Below, piece by piece: positions 14,760 to 22,804 of a stretch of DNA of 28,645 nt. The stretch lies in the NCBI GenBank assembly GCA_051650305.1, contig JBOFIT010000170.1, positions 1 through 28,645 of the forward strand, read 5' to 3'. The notes beneath the pieces were generated by a model that made no database searches, was not told where the DNA came from, and saw only the letters and a program-made list of their open reading frames with translations. The first letter of the stretch is position 1; each line of letters opens with the position of its first letter. The stretch is from JBOFDK01 sp051650305 (GTDB taxonomy: Bacteria > Bacillota > Clostridia > Lachnospirales > Cellulosilyticaceae). The position numbers and the translations under genes are program-made.

Positions 14760-15897
14760 TTGCGTCCTCCTTTATTTCAATATATTCTTTTATTGTTTCT
14801 GCGGTTTGTTCCGCTCTTGCTCCTAAGACAATGTGTATACATGTCTGAGATGGCCATATGATACCTGTGCCACCTAATTCACGTAACTCTTTTTCTTGTA
14901 CACAAGCTTTATCTTTAACAGTGACTCTTAGCCTTGTTATACATGCATCTATATTAACGATATTATCTTTACCACCTAGGTACTTTATATACATAGGTGC
15001 ACGCTGACTTAATTCAACCGCTCCAAGTCTTGGGCTAATTTTCACTGTTTCTGTAGGTTTTACATCTAAACTTATGAGTTGAATAAGACGTTCAATCTCA
15101 ATAGCTAAGTACGCTATTTCATCCTCACACAGAGTAAGATACTTCTCTTTATTAAGATATGCACCTAAATGCTGTGCGATTTCATAAGCTCTGGGTAACT
15201 GAGTTGCAACACTTTCTTTGAGCGCTAATCTTGGTATTTTGCCTTTTGCATTGAGCTTAAGCATGATATTAAGATTATTCATAAATTGCTTCGTTACTGT
15301 CTTCTTAAGAGCAATAGGGTAGCCACTTTCTTCTTCGATGATTTCTATACATCGACCAAAGATTCGGGTGGTTTTTATGGTTTCCTTCAGAGATTTCTGG
15401 GTTTTAGCAGCATGAAGATGCAGCGCTATAAAGCCTTGCTCTTCATCGCCAATATCCATATGCATACGCTTTTTTATAAGCGTTCTTGCAACACCTGCCA
15501 TATGATATTCGGTCTTATAAAATCCCTTTATCTCTTCTAAAAAGGGATTTTCTATTTCTAGTCCCATTTGAAGTCTTGCTATGGCAAATTCAATGTGTTC
15601 TTTTATAGAGCTTGTGTAGTTATCTATTAAAGATCCCATCTTATCTTGCATCATTTTAAGAAACTCTTCAATCACATACTCACTTTTTTCACTCATGTGA
15701 TTCATCGTACTTAGATTGGATTTTGACTCAGTAGGACTTAGTTCATAAAATACCTTTTCAATGCTACCATCATTTTTTAACGAATCGCCTGTTTTTTTAC
15801 CAAAGCCAATGCCCTTACTAACCAATACCACTTGTTTATCACCCTGCTTCGCTAGTACTACATTGTTGTTATATACCTTGATAATTTGGTACTCCAT
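14752..15897 (-). CDS. BglG/LicT-type antiterminator fused to a PTS EIIB domain
   Basis: 381-residue fusion. Residues 1-52 form a CAT RNA-binding domain (IIKVYNNNVVLA, KGIGFGKKTGD, IEKVF). PRD1 (about 70-170) keeps both phosphorylatable histidines: His101 in EHIEFAI and His160 in FIALHLHAA, matching LicT His100 and His159. PRD2 (about 172-276) has lost both: Asn208 in FMNNLNI and Glu267 in YLAIEIERL stand where LicT has His207 and His269. Residues ~290-376 are a glucose-type EIIB domain with the active cysteine Cys319 in NIDACITRLRV. Classic LicT/GlcT proteins end after PRD2 at about 280 residues. CAT domains bind RAT RNA to block terminators; a RAT-terminator pair lies at the head of this operon. 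I infer that EIIA~P phosphorylates Cys319, which silences PRD1 in cis when PTS sugars are absent, without the HPr-driven activation at PRD2. Confidence 0.93.
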   Translation of the reverse strand: MEYQIIKVYNNNVVLAKQGDKQVVLVSKGIGFGKKTGDSLKNDGSIEKVFYELSPTESKSNLSTMNHMSEKSEYVIEEFLKMMQDKMGSLIDNYTSSIKEHIEFAIARLQMGLEIENPFLEEIKGFYKTEYHMAGVARTLIKKRMHMDIGDEEQGFIALHLHAAKTQKSLKETIKTTRIFGRCIEIIEEESGYPIALKKTVTKQFMNNLNIMLKLNAKGKIPRLALKESVATQLPRAYEIAQHLGAYLNKEKYLTLCEDEIAYLAIEIERLIQLISLDVKPTETVKISPRLGAVELSQRAPMYIKYLGGKDNIVNIDACITRLRVTVKDKACVQEKELRELGGTGIIWPSQTCIHIVLGARAEQTAETIKEYIEIKEDANV

Positions 15898-15919
15898 GAA
15901 CTTGCCCCCCTCGTTATTT

Positions 15920-17569
15920 TTAGATGTTTAATTTAGCTTTAGCTTCACTTACGTTGATTTCTTGAATTTTTTTTCTAAGCTCTAATACTGCTCCCGCACT
16001 TACTGATAATTCATCAACGCCCATTGCTAAGTAAGTTTCTGTAAGACTTGTATCTGCTGCTGACTCACCACAAATACCTACCCAGATACCTGCTTTATGA
16101 CCATTGTCTACAATCATCTTAATGCTTCTTAATACAGCTAAGTTATGTGTATCATAAAGCTTCGCAATTTTTGCATTCATACGGTCTACTGCTAAAGTAT
16201 ACTGTGTTAAGTCGTTTGTACCGATGCTGAAGAAGTCTACTTCTTCTGCTAATACATCTGAAATAAGTGCTGCTGCTGGTGTTTCAATCATCATACCTAT
16301 TTCTAAGTCTTCACTTACAGTAACGCCTTCTGCAATAAGCTCTGCTTTTGTCTCTGCTAAAATTTGTTTTGCTAATTTAAGTTCTTCTAAAGTAGCAATC
16401 ATTGGGAACATGATTCCTAATTTACCGTAGCTACTTGCACGAAGTAACGCACGTAATTGTACTTTGAAAAGCTCTGGCTGATCAAGACAAATACGGATCG
16501 CACGGTATCCTAGGAATGGATTTTCTTCTTTTGGAATGTCTAGGTATGGAAGTTCTTTATCGCCACCGATATCTAATGTACGGATAATAACGCGGTCTTC
16601 CATTGCTTCAAGAACTTTTTTGTAAGCTACAAATTGCTCTTCTTCTGTTGGAAGTGCTACACCATCCATGTAAAGGAATTCACTTCTGAAAAGACCAATA
16701 CCTTTTGCATCATTTGCTAATACGCCTTCGATGTCATTTGGACTTCCGATGTTAGCGTTTACTTCGATTTCTACGCCATCTATTGTACGGTTTGCAGTAC
16801 CCATAAGCTTTTGTAAAGCTTCTTTGTATGCTTCGTACTCAGCTTTTTTCACTTCCCACTCTGCTAATGTGTCAGCAGATGGATTCTGGAATACTTGACC
16901 GCTTTTACCATCTAAGATAAGTGCAGCATTGTTTTCTAGAATTGTTAAGGCATCTTTCATACCTACAACAGCTGGAATTTGCATCGTTCTTGCTAAAATA
17001 GCAGAGTGTGACATCTTCCCACCATCTTCAGTGATGAAACCTAATACATAGTCTTTATTGATTTGGATTGTATCTGAAGGGAATAAGTCCTTCGCTACTA
17101 CGATAACAGGCTCATTAATATCTGCTAAAGATACTTCACGTTTACCTGTGATAATACCCATTAGACGCTTTGAAATATCGTTGATATCTGCTGCTCTTTC
17201 TTGAAGGTATGGATCATCCATCGCTTCAAACATACCTGCAATAATGATTGCTGCTTGCTCTACTGCATAAGCTGCATTCCATTTATTGTCTGTGATACCT
17301 TGAACAACTTGATCATGTAAATCTAAATCTTGTACAAGCATTTGGTGTACATCAAAGATTTGTGCATGCTCTTCGCCTACTTGCTCAAGTGCTTTATTGT
17401 AAAGCTCTTGTAGTTCAGTTACTGCTACTTCTTTAGCATTTTCGAATACTTTAACTTCTGCTTCAACATCTGTTATACAATGATTAGGAATAGTATTTGT
17501 ACCAGTTTCTTTGATGAATACTTTTCCAATCGCTATTCCTTTGGAAGCTCCAATTCCCTCTAAAATCAT
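15920..17569 (-). CDS. ptsI: PTS enzyme I (phosphoenolpyruvate-protein phosphotransferase)
   Basis: Takes phosphate from phosphoenolpyruvate and passes it to HPr, the first step of all PTS transport. The 549-residue protein has the phospho-histidine motif GGKMSHSAILART (His188), then the PEP-binding barrel with GIGLFRSEFLYM, RTLDIGGDKELPYL, FFSIGTNDLTQYTLAVDR and the catalytic cysteine in VGICGESAAD. I start at ATG 17569, eight bases after AGGAG; the GTG at 17578 is too close to that site. It follows ptsH by 11 bases and is 22 bases before the antiterminator-EIIB gene. Expression should depend on the RAT/terminator in the operon leader. Confidence 0.97.
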   Translation of the reverse strand: MILEGIGASKGIAIGKVFIKETGTNTIPNHCITDVEAEVKVFENAKEVAVTELQELYNKALEQVGEEHAQIFDVHQMLVQDLDLHDQVVQGITDNKWNAAYAVEQAAIIIAGMFEAMDDPYLQERAADINDISKRLMGIITGKREVSLADINEPVIVVAKDLFPSDTIQINKDYVLGFITEDGGKMSHSAILARTMQIPAVVGMKDALTILENNAALILDGKSGQVFQNPSADTLAEWEVKKAEYEAYKEALQKLMGTANRTIDGVEIEVNANIGSPNDIEGVLANDAKGIGLFRSEFLYMDGVALPTEEEQFVAYKKVLEAMEDRVIIRTLDIGGDKELPYLDIPKEENPFLGYRAIRICLDQPELFKVQLRALLRASSYGKLGIMFPMIATLEELKLAKQILAETKAELIAEGVTVSEDLEIGMMIETPAAALISDVLAEEVDFFSIGTNDLTQYTLAVDRMNAKIAKLYDTHNLAVLRSIKMIVDNGHKAGIWVGICGESAADTSLTETYLAMGVDELSVSAGAVLELRKKIQEINVSEAKAKLNI

Positions 17570-17580
17570 GTTGTCCACTC

Positions 17581-17835
17581 CTACTCAGCTTCTATAACGT
17601 TTTTGATTGCTTCAACTGCTTGCTCTTCATCAGCACCATTTGCTGTGATAAGAATGCTATCGCCTTCTTTAGCTGCTAATGATAAGATGTTTAATAATCT
17701 TTTAGCATCTGCTGTTTTGCCGTCTTTTTCTAATGTGATTGTGCTTGCGAATGTTGCAGCTGTTTTTGCTACTACGCCTGCTGGTCTTGCGTGTAATCCT
17801 GATTCTGCCTTTACGATAACTGTTAATTGTTTCAT
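17581..17835 (-). CDS. ptsH: HPr phosphocarrier protein lacking Ser46
   Basis: 84-residue phosphocarrier between enzyme I and EIIA proteins. The active histidine is His15 in SGLHARPAG, followed by Arg17 as in all HPr. The regulatory serine of Gram-positive HPr (Ser46 in NLKSIMGVMSL of B. subtilis) aligns without gaps to Arg46 in DAKRLLNILSL. HPr kinase therefore cannot use the normal site, and the usual HPr(Ser-P)-CcpA form of catabolite repression should not run through this protein. I recall similar DAKR-type sequences in other Lachnospirales, so this may be a lineage trait. AGGAGG precedes the ATG. It is the first gene of the operon behind a RAT-controlled terminator. Confidence 0.96.
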   Translation of the reverse strand: MKQLTVIVKAESGLHARPAGVVAKTAATFASTITLEKDGKTADAKRLLNILSLAAKEGDSILITANGADEEQAVEAIKNVIEAE

Positions 17836-17922
17836 TTCAAATGACCTCCTGAATTTATATGCTTTTATAGTTATATGTTTACTTTTTTTCTAGTTTTTAT
17901 AACCATTACTTTTAAAAAGTAT

Positions 17923-17977
17923 AAAAAAAAGCATAAACCTCCCAAAGTACATAGTGTCCATTGGATAAAGTTTATGC
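17923..17977 (-). terminator. RAT-controlled leader terminator of the pts operon
   Basis: On the minus strand, GCATAAAC (17970-17977) pairs perfectly with GTTTATGC (17931-17938), followed directly by eight T (17923-17930). Inner CCAA / TTGG pairing can extend the stem. Its 5' arm is shared with the RAT element, so the two structures exclude each other. It lies about 85 bases before ptsH. Confidence 0.88.
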
Positions 17978-18001
17978 CTGATTTTGTCAGTAACATACTT
18001 T
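17967..18001 (-). promoter_or_regulatory. Ribonucleic antiterminator (RAT) for a BglG/LicT-type protein
   Basis: On the minus strand the 35-base segment has the RAT core TGTTACTG, then ACAAAAT as loop, then CAGGCATAAAC, closely following the bgl/sac/ptsG RAT consensus as I recall it (TGTTACTG...CAGGCAAAACC). Lower stem AAAGT / ACTTT and upper stem CTG / CAG flank asymmetric bulges. The last bases form the 5' arm of the terminator. Binding by the CAT domain of the antiterminator encoded in the operon would let transcription proceed into ptsH. Confidence 0.87.
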
Positions 18002-18045
18002 AATCGTTATTTCGATTTTATTATTTATTAACATTAGTTAATCAT

Positions 18046-18074
18046 ATTATATAATATCCATTTACTCTTGTCAA
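18046..18074 (-). promoter_or_regulatory. Consensus sigma-A promoter of the pts operon
   Basis: On the minus strand TTGACA (18069-18074), 17 bases, TATAAT (18046-18051): a full consensus match. The transcript would begin near 18039, giving a leader of about 200 bases with the RAT and terminator. The -35 box is only about 35 bases beyond the nagB stop. Confidence 0.87.
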
Positions 18075-18109
18075 CATATGCTACAAACTATATAAATTTT
18101 TCCTATCTT

Positions 18110-18874
18110 TTATTGAATTTTACTCAATAACTCACTTGCAGCTTCTTCATCTAATACAACTGTTACATTTGGATGGAATTGTAAGATTGATGCTGGAACG
18201 CGTGGGTCTACTTTGCCTGTAAGCATTTCTGCAAGGATAGGCGCTTTACCTTTGCCACTTGCAAGTAAAAGGATTGATTTTGCTGTCATAATTGTACCAA
18301 TTCCCATTGTAATAGCCTCTGTTGGTACTTCTTCGATAGAACCAAAGAATCTTGCATTATCTTTGATTGTTCTTTCGTCTAATTGTACACGGTGTGTCGC
18401 TGGTTCAAATACATCACTTGGCTCATTGAATCCGATATGGCCATTTGATCCAATACCTAGTACTTGGATGTCTACACCACCTGTAGCACGTACAAGTGCA
18501 TCATAAGCCTTGCTTTCTTCTGTGCTATTTGCAGCCATACCATTTGGAATATGTGTACGTGTCACATCGATATCTACGTGATTAAATAAGTTGTCTTTCA
18601 TGAAGTAGTCATAGCTTTGGTCATTTGATTTTTCGATTGGGTAGTATTCATCTAAGTTGTATGATGATACTTCTTTAAAGCTAATTTCGCCAACTTTATT
18701 TTTTGTGATAAGTTCTTTGTACATACCAACTGGTGTGCCACCTGTTGCAAGACCTAAAACAGCATTTGGCTTTACTTTAAGTAAGTTTGCAATAAGATTT
18801 GCACCTTGCGCGCTCATTGCATCGTAGTTTTCTGTTACGTAGATTGTCATGTTGTTTAACTTAATTGTTTTCAT
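18110..18874 (-). CDS. nagB: Glucosamine-6-phosphate deaminase
   Basis: Converts glucosamine-6-phosphate to fructose-6-phosphate plus ammonia, the step that brings amino sugars into glycolysis. The 254-residue protein has GLATGGTPVGMY (phosphate loop, 41-52), SSYNLDEYY (Asp75 region) and GIGSNGHIGFNEP with the catalytic His, followed by the VFEPATHRVQL block. Length is typical of the Gram-positive form. Its start overlaps the end of nagA by 14 bases, implying translational coupling. It is the last gene of the amino-sugar operon. I see no clear terminator after it, so transcripts may run on into the pts leader. Confidence 0.97.
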   Translation of the reverse strand: MKTIKLNNMTIYVTENYDAMSAQGANLIANLLKVKPNAVLGLATGGTPVGMYKELITKNKVGEISFKEVSSYNLDEYYPIEKSNDQSYDYFMKDNLFNHVDIDVTRTHIPNGMAANSTEESKAYDALVRATGGVDIQVLGIGSNGHIGFNEPSDVFEPATHRVQLDERTIKDNARFFGSIEEVPTEAITMGIGTIMTAKSILLLASGKGKAPILAEMLTGKVDPRVPASILQFHPNVTVVLDEEAASELLSKIQ

Positions 18875-20009
18875 AAATTACTCTCCCTTTGTTTATTGTG
18901 TAAATGACATTTACATTTTCATCAAAAATAATAATATCCGCATCTTTGCCTTTGTCTAAAGTACCTTTTACATCGTCAACGCCTATGGCTTTTGCTGCAT
19001 TGATACTTGCGAAAGCTACCGCTTTTTCAATTGGGCATGTGGTATGTCTCACGATGTTAGCCACCGCTTCATTGAGTCGTAAAATACTTCCCGCTAATGT
19101 GCCACACTCAAGTCTTGCACTACCGTCTTTTACAATTACTTTTTGACCACCTAATGCGTAGTCGCCCTCTGCACATCCACCTGCACACATACAGTCTGTA
19201 ACAAGTACAAACTTATCTGGTGCTTTTGCTTTCATAACGAGTGGGTAAAGACCTTTGTTTACATGGATTGTATCACAAATCATTTCACAACTTACATCTG
19301 TTGCTAATGCTGCACCTACAACACCTGGATTACGATGGTGTAGTGGTGTCATCGCATTGAAAAGGTGTGTGGTGTGGCTAATGCCACAAGCTATACCTTC
19401 CATTGCTTGGTCATAGTCTGCTGAGCTATGTCCCATAGATAGTTTAATATCTGTGGTATTTGAGATTTCTTTAATGAACTCGGTAGCCCCTTTAATTTCT
19501 GGTGCTATCGTAATAAGTCTAACAATATCTTTATATGCTTTTACATAATCTATGTCTTCTTGTGTTGGGTTTACAATGTACTTACCATTTTGTGCACCTT
19601 TGAATGCCTCATTAACGTAAGGCCCTTCCATATGCACACCAATGACTTCTGCTCCCATACAACCTTTTTCTTTTACAACTTTTGCTGCTTCTAATGCTGT
19701 TGTGATCGCTTCTTTTGACATTGTCATTGTCGTTGGTAAAAATGATGTAACACCATTTTCACAGATACCTTTGGCGATTGTTTCAATGGCTTCAATCGTA
19801 CCGTCCATCGTATCTTTACCATGATAACCATGAATATGCACATCAATAAAACCTGGTGATACGTAATGCCCTTTAGCATCGATTACTTCGATACCTTCTG
19901 GTAGAGCATCCTCGTCTATAATGTCAATTATCTGATCTTGAAAGAGTAGTACTTTGTTTGTTAAGACTTGCTCTTCATGCAATATTTTACCATTTTTAAT
20001 TGCTTTCAT
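18861..20009 (-). CDS. nagA: N-acetylglucosamine-6-phosphate deacetylase
   Basis: Removes the acetyl group from GlcNAc-6-P to give glucosamine-6-P. The 382-residue amidohydrolase has the metal motif PGFIDVHIHGYHG, the EGPYV motif (HMEGPYVN), SMGHSSAD, THLFNAMTPLHHRNPG and the catalytic Asp in VLVTDCMCAGG, all in the expected order. AAAGGAGGG precedes the ATG and lies right behind a 16-base intergenic hairpin. It couples to nagB and sits downstream of the GH94 gene. With the GH3, GH94 and mutase genes it completes a route from GlcNAc oligosaccharides to fructose-6-P. Confidence 0.97.
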   Translation of the reverse strand: MKAIKNGKILHEEQVLTNKVLLFQDQIIDIIDEDALPEGIEVIDAKGHYVSPGFIDVHIHGYHGKDTMDGTIEAIETIAKGICENGVTSFLPTTMTMSKEAITTALEAAKVVKEKGCMGAEVIGVHMEGPYVNEAFKGAQNGKYIVNPTQEDIDYVKAYKDIVRLITIAPEIKGATEFIKEISNTTDIKLSMGHSSADYDQAMEGIACGISHTTHLFNAMTPLHHRNPGVVGAALATDVSCEMICDTIHVNKGLYPLVMKAKAPDKFVLVTDCMCAGGCAEGDYALGGQKVIVKDGSARLECGTLAGSILRLNEAVANIVRHTTCPIEKAVAFASINAAKAIGVDDVKGTLDKGKDADIIIFDENVNVIYTINKGRVIYENN

Positions 20010-20024
20010 AATACCCTCCTTTTG

Positions 20025-20063
20025 ACAAATAACTAGGCACCTTCTAAGTGCCTAGTTATTTGT
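20025..20063 (-). promoter_or_regulatory. Perfect 16-base intergenic hairpin between GH94 gene and nagA
   Basis: ACAAATAACTAGGCAC (20025-20040) is perfectly complementary to 20048-20063 around a 7-base loop. On the coding strand no T-run follows; instead the stem runs into the nagA ribosome-binding site (AAAAGGAGG). That fits an mRNA-processing or stabilising stem within an operon better than a terminator. Confidence 0.65.
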
Positions 20064-20084
20064 ATTATCATGCTGATTCTTCAA

Positions 20085-22700
20085 TTAGTCAATAATTTCT
20101 ATCACAATAGAGTCATTATTGCTAATAAAGTCATTGCTTAACCATAGTTTATCTAATTGCATTACACTATCAAATACACCCTCTTGTGCATTGCCATTGA
20201 TTGTAAAACTACGCTTGCCAGCATTTGTGTTGCTATAGTTTAACACAACTTTTGCATTTCTAATCTTGATTTCAAATGTTGTCGCTTCGAATGGTATGTT
20301 CTTAGAAGGTTGAATCCATACACCATTGAATTGTGGCTCTATACCAAATACGAAACGGATAAGTGTTTTAAGCATAACGTTTGAACTACCTGTTTGCCAA
20401 TCTTGCATAGATTCCCCATCGATTTGTTTTTCTTCATTGAAGCCGTATGAGTTTGGCATAACGTATGGTGATACAGATACTTTTTCATGAGTAAGTGGTA
20501 GACATTTCGCAAGTTCATCCCACGCTTTTTCTGTCTCACCCATTCTGAAGAGTGACATAACCCCAAATGTACTTGCATGGATGTATGCTGCTCCATTTTC
20601 TGCTGTACCTTTTGGTAAGTTTGGTATACGACCAACCCCTGGTGTGCCTTTTTCAAAGTGTGGCTCAAATGTCTTAAGACCGTATTTTGAACCAAGTCTA
20701 TCATACGCGCCTAAGATTGTGTCTTTGATACTTGGATCTTGATCATACATACCTGCAAGTACCCAGAATGCATTTGAAGTAATACCATCACGTGCTACAT
20801 TATCTGGATCACAGTAGCCACCTACTAAGTAATCTCTTTCATCTCCCCATCCGTGTACGATACGCTTATCGCCTGCTTCATTTTGGATGACTGCGTATTT
20901 GTTAAGACCATCTGCAATTTCATCCATTGCCACTTGATAAGCATCGATTCTATCTTGATACTTCTCTTTACCGAGAAGTGTAAGGAGCTCGATCATTTCT
21001 TTACAGTTTTGGTATACCTGAAGTGTTGCCATGACAGATACCCCTGTACCGTACTCTTTGCTCTTATCTTTACTTACACCAAGACCATCTAACGCATCAT
21101 TCCAGTCACCGTATAATGCACATACACATTTTGTGAACTCATGGTCACGGTTTGTAAGAAGGTAATCCATAATATCAAACATATGTTGAAGTACTGAGCT
21201 TTCTTTGTCTAACTTCTTCGCAATATGTGCTTTCTCATTCACGAAGTCATAGTAACCACAGTTTTCTTCTAAGAAACTGAAGTCTTGTGTGAAACGAAGG
21301 TAAGTTGCAATAGTAGAGATTACCCATACACCTTGATCGATGAATGGACGAAGGTCCATACCTGGTGTGTCTCCTTCAAAGCGAGGAAGTGAGTATTGTC
21401 TTGGACATCTACCATTTGGTTGGATGAAATTAAGTCCTTCAAGCATTTTTGCTCTTGCTACTTCTGGCTCCCAGAATACAAGACCTTCTATTGCTTGGAA
21501 TACATCACGAATACCGATAAGTGAGAAGCTTGATAACTGGATGTAACCTTTGATTACTGAGCAGAATTCTACTTGTTTTTTAAGGTGCTCGAAGAATGAG
21601 TTGAATACTTCTTCTTTGATTTTTCCACCAAGGCGTTTACCAAAAGTACCTTTCATATCTGCTTGTCTTTCTGTCTCTACAGCGATCATTTTTTCTTCTA
21701 CTGTATCCATATGTGCTGGACTTGGCACTTCTTTGATTGCTACTTCCATATCTTCATCTTCGAAGCAGTAAGTCATTACTGTGTCGACACGCATACTTGC
21801 GCCTGGTTTAAGTTCCATATGAAGCATATCTGCTGCTACTGATACTTCTGTAAAGGTTGCAAGTTTCTTTGTATCTTCACCAAATGTACCATTAAATAGT
21901 GCTTGTGGTGTATGTAATGAACTTCTAACGCCACCTACATAGTCATTTCTTGAAGCTGTCTCTTCAGCCTTAACAAGTGTTGCACCTTCTGTAAGTGTAA
22001 GGTTACGTGTGAATACACCATAGTTTGGTGCCATCGCTCCACGGTCACGCTCTTCGTATACTTCGATTAAGAAGTTATCTAAGTTTTGTCCCTCTTTCTT
22101 TTCTACCACACCACTTTGTCTGAACCATCTGTTTTCTGCGCCTTCCATTACTGCATTTTTGAGGAATGGATTGAAGTATGATGATACGAAGAACTCTTTT
22201 GTTTCATCTGTTGTATTTTCTGCTGATAAAGTGAAGTACATCTTCTTAGCTTCATCTACGAAAGTACGAATCGCAAAAGTCACACCTTCTGTTTCTGTTA
22301 CGTAGTATGCAGATGCTTTTGTAAAGACTGAGTAACGCTCTGTCTTAATTTGCTCATCCATCATTGGTACTGAAAGGATTGGCACGACATTGTACTTCTC
22401 TTCACCTTTAAAGCCTGCAAAGAATGCAATCTTTGGCTCTTGTCCTTCAGATGCACGTAGGTATGGAGAGAAAAGACCTTCATTACTGTGCATATAGCCG
22501 GATGCATATACCCAGTAGTTAAACCCATTTTGTCCAAATGGGTAACGGCAGTCCCCATCTTCTCTTGGAATTGCTAAAATATTGTTATCTTCAATAAAGT
22601 ATGCCTTTCCTGGCATTTCCTTTTCACTAGCAAGTACTTGGTCATTTTGTAAACGATGATAAGATGTTGTAAAGTTTTTTACATTTTGTTGAAAGCTCAT
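20085..22700 (-). CDS. GH94 glycoside phosphorylase, probably acting on a GlcNAc-containing disaccharide
   Basis: 871-residue inverting phosphorylase of the cellobiose/chitobiose phosphorylase family. It cleaves a disaccharide with phosphate to give a sugar-1-phosphate and a free sugar. Visible marks are the N-terminal beta-sandwich (NYWVYASGYMHSNEG), the (alpha/alpha)6 barrel with IGIRDVFQ, GQ-type RQYSLPRFEGDTPGMDLRPF, and the catalytic block LYGDWNDALDGLG (GDWND at 531-535), then GWGDERDYLVGG and DGESMQDWQTGSSNVML. There is no signal peptide, so it is cytoplasmic. I start at ATG 22700, six bases after GAGGTG; the GTG at 22709 overlaps that site. It is longer than the ~800-residue Vibrio chitobiose phosphorylase. 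Neighbouring nagA, nagB and GH3 genes favour N,N'-diacetylchitobiose or a similar GlcNAc substrate; cellobiose cannot be excluded from sequence alone. Confidence 0.85.
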   Translation of the reverse strand: MSFQQNVKNFTTSYHRLQNDQVLASEKEMPGKAYFIEDNNILAIPREDGDCRYPFGQNGFNYWVYASGYMHSNEGLFSPYLRASEGQEPKIAFFAGFKGEEKYNVVPILSVPMMDEQIKTERYSVFTKASAYYVTETEGVTFAIRTFVDEAKKMYFTLSAENTTDETKEFFVSSYFNPFLKNAVMEGAENRWFRQSGVVEKKEGQNLDNFLIEVYEERDRGAMAPNYGVFTRNLTLTEGATLVKAEETASRNDYVGGVRSSLHTPQALFNGTFGEDTKKLATFTEVSVAADMLHMELKPGASMRVDTVMTYCFEDEDMEVAIKEVPSPAHMDTVEEKMIAVETERQADMKGTFGKRLGGKIKEEVFNSFFEHLKKQVEFCSVIKGYIQLSSFSLIGIRDVFQAIEGLVFWEPEVARAKMLEGLNFIQPNGRCPRQYSLPRFEGDTPGMDLRPFIDQGVWVISTIATYLRFTQDFSFLEENCGYYDFVNEKAHIAKKLDKESSVLQHMFDIMDYLLTNRDHEFTKCVCALYGDWNDALDGLGVSKDKSKEYGTGVSVMATLQVYQNCKEMIELLTLLGKEKYQDRIDAYQVAMDEIADGLNKYAVIQNEAGDKRIVHGWGDERDYLVGGYCDPDNVARDGITSNAFWVLAGMYDQDPSIKDTILGAYDRLGSKYGLKTFEPHFEKGTPGVGRIPNLPKGTAENGAAYIHASTFGVMSLFRMGETEKAWDELAKCLPLTHEKVSVSPYVMPNSYGFNEEKQIDGESMQDWQTGSSNVMLKTLIRFVFGIEPQFNGVWIQPSKNIPFEATTFEIKIRNAKVVLNYSNTNAGKRSFTINGNAQEGVFDSVMQLDKLWLSNDFISNNDSIVIEIID

Positions 22701-22747
22701 TTTTTTCACCTCATAGTTATGTTGTTAGTGTATAAACTATTTTTCGA

Positions 22748-22791
22748 TAAAAAGCCACTTCTGCAACTGTTCTACGAGTTGTAAAAGTGGC
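22748..22791 (-). terminator. Intergenic attenuator/terminator between GH3 and GH94 genes
   Basis: On the minus strand GCCACTT / AAGTGGC (outer arms 22754-22760 and 22785-22791) and CAACT / AGTTG (inner) form a stem with a 3-base internal loop, followed by TTTTT (22749-22753). It lies within the operon, so it probably lowers rather than stops read-through. Confidence 0.7.
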
Positions 22792-22804
22792 ATCTTACTT
22801 GTTA

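Noticed and set aside
17603..17893. Plus-strand frame antisense to ptsH
   Set aside because: HPr on the minus strand is certain; the antisense frame arises from its codon pattern and would also cover the leader.
18010..18110. Catabolite-responsive (cre) site at the pts promoter
   Set aside because: No TGWAANCGNTNWCA-like match is visible there; the amino-sugar operon promoter lies outside the window.
18861..18874. nagA/nagB overlap as a sequencing frameshift
   Set aside because: Both frames are full length with normal ends; a 14-base overlap is common for coupled genes.
22754..22791. B12-box-like GCCACTT before the GH94 gene
   Set aside because: It is one arm of an intergenic hairpin with a T-run and has no other riboswitch features.
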